NCBI GenBank assembly: GCA_934631055.1
Contig: CAKTXP010000092.1
Coordinates: forward strand, 1 to 9,180
DNA length: 9,180 nt
Reading direction: 5' to 3'
Origin: an uncultured Clostridia bacterium
Lineage (GTDB): Bacteria; Bacillota; Clostridia; Christensenellales; Aristaeellaceae
In this document: positions 6,761 to 9,180 of the stretch, in pieces
Position numbering within the stretch: position 1 is the stretch's first letter
How the letters are laid out: each line of letters opens with the position of its first letter
Position numbers and translations under genes: made by a program
The notes under the pieces: model-generated
What the model was told of the DNA's origin: nothing
The model's database searches: none
Seen by the model: the letters and a program-made list of their open reading frames with translations, nothing else

Positions 6761-7942
6761 TTACTGCTGCGCGTCGGCATCGATCTGCGCGCCGGCGGCA
6801 ACTTTTTCCCCTGCGGGGATGACGGCGTTATGCCCGACGACGGCAATCTTGCCGGTCTCTTCGCCGACCACGGCGCCCGCGCAGATATGCGCGTTCTCCG
6901 CGACGATCGCCCGACGGACGACCGCGCCGCGCTCGATGACCGCGCCCGGCATGATGACCGCGTCGGTAATCTCCGCGCCGGTCTCGACCGTGACGCCCGC
7001 AAAGAGGACGGAGTGGTTGATGACGCCCTTGACCTCGCAGCCCTCGGTGATCAGGCTGTTGACAACCTTCGCGCCGTCGGCGATATAGTGCGGCGGCATG
7101 CCCGGATTACGGGCGAAGATGCGCCAGCGCTTGTCGTACAGGTCGATCGGCATCGGCATTTCGAGCAGATCCATGTTCGCTTCCCAGAGGGACTCGATGG
7201 TTCCGACGTCCTTCCAGTAGCCGTCAAAGGTATAGGTATAGAGCTTCTCGCCGGCGCTCAGCATCGCGGGAATGATGTTCTTGCCGAAGTCGTTGTCGCT
7301 GTTCGGGTTCGCCTCGTCCAGCTCCAGATACTTGCGCATCTTGCTCCAGGAGAAGATGTATACGCCCATGGAAGCTTTGTTGCTCTTCGGATGAGCCGGC
7401 TTTTCTTCGAACTCGGTGATGCGGTTGTCCTCGTCCGTGTTGAGAATGCCGAAGCGCGGCGCTTCCTCCCACGGAACCTCGCGCACGGCGATGGTCAGAT
7501 CCGCGCCCTTGGCGATATGCTCGCGGAGCATGGCATTGTAGTCCATCTTATAGATATGGTCGCCGGAAAGCACGAGAACGTATTCCGGATCCCACTGGGC
7601 GATGAACGGGATATTCTGATAGATGGCGTTTGCCGTACCCTTGTACCATTCGCCGGTCTTGCCGGTCTGATACGGCGGCAGAACGTAAACGCCGCCGTTG
7701 GACAGGTCAAGATCCCACGGAGAACCGGAACCGATATAGGCGTTCAGTTCCAGCGGGCGGTACTGCGTCAGCACGCCGACGACGTCGATGCCCGAATTGG
7801 TGCAGTTGGAAAGCGGAAAATCAATGATGCGATATTTTCCGCCGTAGGGAACTGCCGGCTTGGCGACATCCTTGGTCAGGATGCCCAGACGGCTGCCCTG
7901 TCCGCCAGCAAGCAGCATGGCAACGCATTGCTTCTTCCTCAT
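6761..7942 (-). CDS. glgC: Glucose-1-phosphate adenylyltransferase (ADP-glucose pyrophosphorylase) catalytic subunit
   Basis: GlgC makes ADP-glucose and pyrophosphate from ATP and glucose-1-phosphate, the committed step of bacterial glycogen synthesis. It has 393 residues, normal for the family. The nucleotide-binding loop LLAGGQGSRLG is at 10-20, followed by KPAVPYGGKYRIIDFPLSN (28-46). SGDHIYKMDY (126-135) carries the catalytic Asp128, and FEEKP (178-182) carries the Lys that binds glucose-1-phosphate. The C-terminal region from about 290 has left-handed beta-helix hexapeptide repeats, where allosteric effectors bind in this family. I chose ATG at 7942 because ACAGGAG lies 10 nt upstream and the product begins MRKKQCVAMLLAGG like other GlgC proteins. 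An in-frame ATG at 8149 would place the start upstream of the promoter. It is the first gene of the operon. Confidence 0.96.
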   Translation of the reverse strand: MRKKQCVAMLLAGGQGSRLGILTKDVAKPAVPYGGKYRIIDFPLSNCTNSGIDVVGVLTQYRPLELNAYIGSGSPWDLDLSNGGVYVLPPYQTGKTGEWYKGTANAIYQNIPFIAQWDPEYVLVLSGDHIYKMDYNAMLREHIAKGADLTIAVREVPWEEAPRFGILNTDEDNRITEFEEKPAHPKSNKASMGVYIFSWSKMRKYLELDEANPNSDNDFGKNIIPAMLSAGEKLYTYTFDGYWKDVGTIESLWEANMDLLEMPMPIDLYDKRWRIFARNPGMPPHYIADGAKVVNSLITEGCEVKGVINHSVLFAGVTVETGAEITDAVIMPGAVIERGAVVRRAIVAENAHICAGAVVGEETGKIAVVGHNAVIPAGEKVAAGAQIDADAQQ

Positions 7943-8026
7943 CGTAAACACACTCCTGTGATATTGGGTTGATCGGAACATCGGAAAAGCGGGGGAAAGA
8001 GCGCCTTCGCACCCGCCTGTCCACTT
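7943..8026 (-). other. 5' leader of the glgCDA transcript
   Basis: This is the predicted untranslated leader of about 84 nt between the promoter's expected start point and glgC. On the minus strand it contains a weak hairpin, GCGGG (8016-8012) pairing with CCCGC (7993-7989), followed by four T residues (7988-7985). The stem is only 5 bp and the T run is short, so attenuation is possible but unproven. I recognise no riboswitch class in it. Confidence 0.4.
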
Positions 8027-8032
8027 GAGGTC

Positions 8033-8061
8033 ATTATACCATAATCTATGCAAAAGGGAAA
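8033..8061 (-). promoter_or_regulatory. Promoter of the glgCDA operon (extended -10)
   Basis: On the minus strand a perfect TATAAT (8038-8033) is preceded by TGG, giving an extended -10 (TG-N-TATAAT). With a 17-nt spacer the -35 hexamer is TTTCCC (8061-8056), only 3 of 6 consensus bases. An extended -10 often compensates for a weak -35, and such promoters are frequently regulated. Confidence 0.7.
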
Positions 8062-8250
8062 GCGAATTCATGTGATGTTTGATTGATATGAACCGGAAAC
8101 GGGCGAGTTTTTGAACACAAACCGTCCTAGCGGGCGATTTATGTCCCACATAGACCTGCGAAAAAAACGACGGAAATTAGGCGTACAGAGCGGCATGGGT
8201 TGATAAAAAACAGGCAATTCCGATAAAAAACGGTTTGCCGGAGCTTACAA
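8041..8250. other. Non-coding divergent intergenic region between the glg and rsuA promoters
   Basis: No gene is supported here. The stretch holds the upstream part of the glgC promoter and three A-tracts at about 8161-8167, 8205-8210 and 8225-8230. The last two are part of a direct repeat GATAAAAAAC (8202-8211 and 8222-8231), 20 bp apart and just upstream of the plus-strand promoter. It also has a CGGGCGA direct repeat (8100-8106, 8131-8137) and a small palindrome TATGT-CCC-ACATA (8140-8152). The A-tracts could give DNA curvature or act as an UP element; the others are possible protein sites without further support. Confidence 0.5.
8057..8070 (-). promoter_or_regulatory. Candidate cre (CcpA) site over the glgC -35 box
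   Basis: The minus-strand sequence TGAATTCGCTTTCC matches the Gram-positive cre consensus TGWAANCGNTNWCA at 12 of 14 positions, with mismatches at positions 5 and 14. It overlaps the -35 hexamer, a place where CcpA binding would repress. Catabolite control of glycogen genes is plausible, but a 12/14 match can arise by chance, so this is a suggestion only. Confidence 0.3.
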
Positions 8251-8279
8251 TTGCAAAAGACCGCGCCGTGCTGTATAAT
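8251..8279 (+). promoter_or_regulatory. Sigma-A type promoter for the rsuA-family gene
   Basis: TTGCAA (8251-8256) and a perfect TATAAT (8274-8279) are separated by exactly 17 nt. A start near 8286 is expected, giving a leader of about 165 nt before the TTG at 8453. An A-rich direct repeat lies immediately upstream. Confidence 0.75.
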
Positions 8280-8307
8280 GAAAGACAAATCAACAGAAAT
8301 CAGATGC

Positions 8308-8400
8308 TGGCAAAAAGCTAGCTGTTCTTCCCCGGAAGGGGAGAACAGCCCTTTCCGACAATGAATGAGAGAATGGTTGAATTCCTGATTTTTGCCATTC
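8308..8400 (+). promoter_or_regulatory. Structured leader RNA upstream of the rsuA-family gene
   Basis: A strong hairpin, GCTGTTCTTCCCC (8321-8333) with GGGGAGAACAGC (8338-8349), has one bulged T and a GGAA (GNRA) tetraloop. It is enclosed by a 9-bp pairing, TGGCAAAAA (8308-8316) with TTTTTGCCA (8389-8397). The 3' strand of that outer helix can instead pair as GAATGGT (8371-8377) with GCCATTC (8394-8400), so the two folds exclude each other. No T run follows either fold. I recognise no known riboswitch or ribosomal-protein leader. Function is unknown. Confidence 0.5.
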
Positions 8401-8452
8401 GATTAAAACGGCTTATATCGACAAGATGATAAAGAAATGAAGGAAAAGAGAT

Positions 8453-9180
8453 TTGAGTAACAAAATGCGGCTGGATAAGCTGCTGGCGCTGCTCGGCGAG
8501 GGTACGCGCAGCGAGATCAAGACGGCTGTGCGCGTGGGACGTGTGACGGTGGACGGCGCACCGGTCAGGGATGCGGGCATGCAGGTCGATGGGGAAAGCA
8601 GTGACATCCGGCTGGATGGGCGGCGGCTCTTCTATAAGCCAGTCCGGCATGTGATGCTGAACAAACCGGCTGGCGTGCTGACCGCCGCGCGGGATAAAAA
8701 GCAAAAGACCGTCATGGATCTGCTCCCGCCGATGTATGCCGCGATGGGCGCGATGCCCGCAGGGCGGCTGGATAAGGATACCGAGGGGCTGCTCGTCATC
8801 ACATCGGACGGACAGCTTGCCCACCGCATCATTTCGCCCAAGCATGAGGTTGGCAAGGTCTACTACGCCCATCTCGACGGCAGATTGACGGATGAGGATG
8901 TTCAGGCGATTGAAGCGGGCATTCACATCAGCGATGCGGACGGCGAGTTTGACGCGCGGCCGGCGAAGCTATGGAAAACCGAAGAAGGGAATGCGGCGTT
9001 CATCCGCGTGACGGAGGGAAAGTATCATCAGGTCAAGCGCATGTTTGCCGCACGGGGAAAGCAGGTCGTCTATCTCAAGCGCATGGCAATCGGGCGGCTG
9101 ATGCTTGACGGCGCTTTAAAGCCGGGCGAGTGGCGCGAGCTGACGGAAGAAGAAGTCGCTCTGCTTGAGCAGCCGGACGA
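8453..9180 (+). CDS. rsuA: 16S rRNA pseudouridine synthase, RsuA family (3' end at window edge)
   Basis: This enzyme isomerises a specific uridine in rRNA to pseudouridine (U516 of 16S rRNA for RsuA itself). 242 codons are visible without a stop. An N-terminal S4 RNA-binding domain (MRLDKLLALLG, then EIKTAVRVGRVTVDG, about 5-60) is followed by the catalytic domain: MLNKPAGVL (68-76), and PAGRLDKDTEGLLVIT (102-117) with catalytic Asp107, then GKYHQVKRMFAARG near the C-terminus. The length fits RsuA (about 230-245 residues), so only a few codons are probably missing, and the lack of a long basic tail argues against RluB. I prefer the TTG start at 8453 because AAGGA (8440-8444) lies 8 nt upstream; the in-frame ATG at 8465 is 20 nt from it but would give the common MRLDKLL start. 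It is transcribed divergently from glgC and is functionally unrelated to it. Confidence 0.93.
   Translation, partial: MSNKMRLDKLLALLGEGTRSEIKTAVRVGRVTVDGAPVRDAGMQVDGESSDIRLDGRRLFYKPVRHVMLNKPAGVLTAARDKKQKTVMDLLPPMYAAMGAMPAGRLDKDTEGLLVITSDGQLAHRIISPKHEVGKVYYAHLDGRLTDEDVQAIEAGIHISDADGEFDARPAKLWKTEEGNAAFIRVTEGKYHQVKRMFAARGKQVVYLKRMAIGRLMLDGALKPGEWRELTEEEVALLEQPD

Noticed and set aside
230..7972. Long plus-strand open frames (for example 230-1804, 1395-3437, 3550-5559, 5718-7088, 6749-7972)
   Set aside because: They lie opposite well-supported minus-strand genes with clear family motifs. Their products are low-complexity Arg/Gln/Ala-rich or Val/Asp-rich with no recognisable domain, as expected from the antisense of GC-rich codons.
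7943..8149. An N-terminal extension of GlgC starting at ATG 8149
   Set aside because: The extension covers the TATAAT promoter and the leader, has no family similarity, and the ATG at 7942 has its own ribosome binding site and the expected GlgC N-terminus.
8361..8429. A 22-codon open frame in the rsuA leader (MNERMVEFLIFAIRLKRL...)
   Set aside because: No ribosome binding site at a usable distance and no link to a regulatory structure. A leader peptide cannot be excluded but is not supported.
8318..8926. A minus-strand open frame of about 200 codons
   Set aside because: It is antisense to the RsuA-family gene, which has clear S4 and catalytic motifs.

Overview
The window is a chromosomal segment of a GC-rich member of the Firmicutes, most likely a gut-type Clostridia. 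The best evidence is the glgC-glgD-glgA gene set: GlgD, a non-catalytic ADP-glucose pyrophosphorylase subunit, is typical of Firmicutes. Strong AGGAGG-type ribosome binding sites, sigma-A type promoters and a hairpin-rich intergenic repeat fit the same placement. I cannot name a genus.

Layout. Positions 1-3374 (minus strand) hold two tandem, overlapping genes for large multi-pass membrane proteins that are paralogues of each other. They look like DUF6020/GT-C-type glycosyltransferase-like proteins of unknown substrate. The downstream one (1-1612) runs off the left edge. They have their own promoter at 3595-3623. Between that promoter and the first gene lies a leader of about 210 nt made almost entirely of nested inverted repeats (3394-3587). 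Positions 3625-3654 are the terminator of the glycogen operon, which occupies 3661-7942 on the minus strand in the order glgC (ADP-glucose pyrophosphorylase), glgD (its partner subunit) and glgA (glycogen synthase). GlgC/GlgD make ADP-glucose from glucose-1-phosphate and ATP, and GlgA polymerises it into alpha-1,4-glucan. Branching enzyme (glgB) and phosphorylase (glgP) are not in the window. A promoter with an extended -10 (8033-8061), overlapped by a candidate CcpA (cre) site, drives the operon.

A 510-nt divergent intergenic region (7943-8452) separates the operon from a plus-strand rRNA pseudouridine synthase gene of the RsuA family (8453 to the right edge, probably only a few codons short of complete). 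That gene has a good promoter and a leader of about 165 nt with a GNRA-capped hairpin and competing pairings.

The most unusual features are: (i) a glycogen synthase with a C-terminal tail of about 146 residues built from recent tandem repeats with alternating basic (KPKRAPRKK) and acidic blocks, resembling histone H1-like tails; (ii) the nested inverted-repeat element forming the leader of the membrane-protein operon; and (iii) the tandem paralogous membrane proteins themselves. I found no CRISPR array, transposase, tRNA or rRNA gene.
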